Shown piece by piece: positions 63,981 through 64,000 of a stretch of DNA of 64,000 bases. Made by a program: the position numbers and the translations under genes. Within the stretch, counting starts at the first letter, position 1, and each line of letters opens with the position of its first letter. A model generated the notes under the pieces. That model was not told where the DNA came from. It worked only from the letters and a program-made list of their open reading frames with translations, and did not search any database. The stretch is taken from the NCBI RefSeq assembly GCF_000376565.1, contig NZ_BARG01000046.1, positions 62,001 to 126,000 of the forward strand, given 5' to 3'. The DNA is from Streptomyces hokutonensis (GTDB lineage: Bacteria > Actinomycetota > Actinomycetes > Streptomycetales > Streptomycetaceae).

Positions 63981-64000
63981 ATGGCCCCTCCCAAAGACAA
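63981..64000 (+). CDS. First codons of a divergent gene, cut by the window edge
   Basis: ATG 63981 starts M-A-P-P-K-D and runs off the window. It is 120 bp from the divergent thiolase start, with an AT-richer stretch (TTGGAAAATCAAACC) that could hold promoters. Possibly a regulator of the thiolase. Too short to identify. Confidence 0.35.

Overview
The window is chromosomal DNA of a Streptomyces-type actinomycete. It is very GC-rich with strong third-position GC, uses many GTG starts, has short intergenic gaps, and carries the 19-bp iron boxes and the short intergenic repeat typical of that genus. I saw no rRNA, tRNA, CRISPR array, transposase or prophage gene.

Layout. Positions 1-6326: the 3' end of a large BTAD/SARP-type regulator, then a sugar-utilisation locus (secreted six-hairpin glycosidase-like protein, LacI-type repressor, secreted beta-helix protein resembling GH110 alpha-galactosidase). 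Positions 6397-15730: mostly household and transport genes (CoA-binding protein, APC permease, PobA-type hydroxylase, ArsR sensor with CDF exporter, YbaK deacylase, XRE-cupin regulator with a divergent EamA exporter, two hexapeptide-repeat proteins, DedA protein). Positions 15884-51393: an iron-regulated peptide-hydroxamate siderophore locus. Positions 51402-64000: a membrane protein combining sigma-like, zinc-finger and ricin-lectin parts, galU, a thioesterase, a lipid/secretion-type membrane protein, an MFS transporter, a spermidine-synthase-like enzyme, a patatin, a second-type EF-Tu, an AlkD-like glycosylase, a VTT membrane protein, a thiolase, and the first codons of one more gene.

The siderophore locus is the main feature. 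A flavin monooxygenase (47821-49143) should hydroxylate ornithine at N5 and a formyltransferase (46784-47737) should formylate it. A single 7520-residue NRPS (20870-43432, minus strand) with an MbtH partner assembles six residues. Binding-pocket residues read from the sequence predict Ser at modules 2, 4 and 5 and N5-hydroxyornithine at module 3. Modules 1 and 6 have unusual codes and are probably also ornithine-derived. Modules 1 and 3 carry an N-methyltransferase inserted in the A domain. Uptake is by a lipoprotein receptor, two FecCD permeases and a FecE-type ATPase; export is by a heterodimeric ABC exporter. Five iron-box-like palindromes (15884, 43494, 43557, 47766, 51375) lie in front of the transcription units.

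The least familiar parts are: (i) an iron-box-fronted, translationally coupled pair made of an amidohydrolase and an isochorismatase-fold protein that has lost its catalytic Asp, with no catechol pathway present; (ii) a 588-bp array of 42-residue in-frame repeats inside A domain 4, exactly where modules 1 and 3 carry their methyltransferases; (iii) an assembly line whose only epimerisation domain is at the C-terminus, with no thioesterase, while three internal C domains look D-accepting; and (iv) two ABC half-exporters whose defects are complementary.
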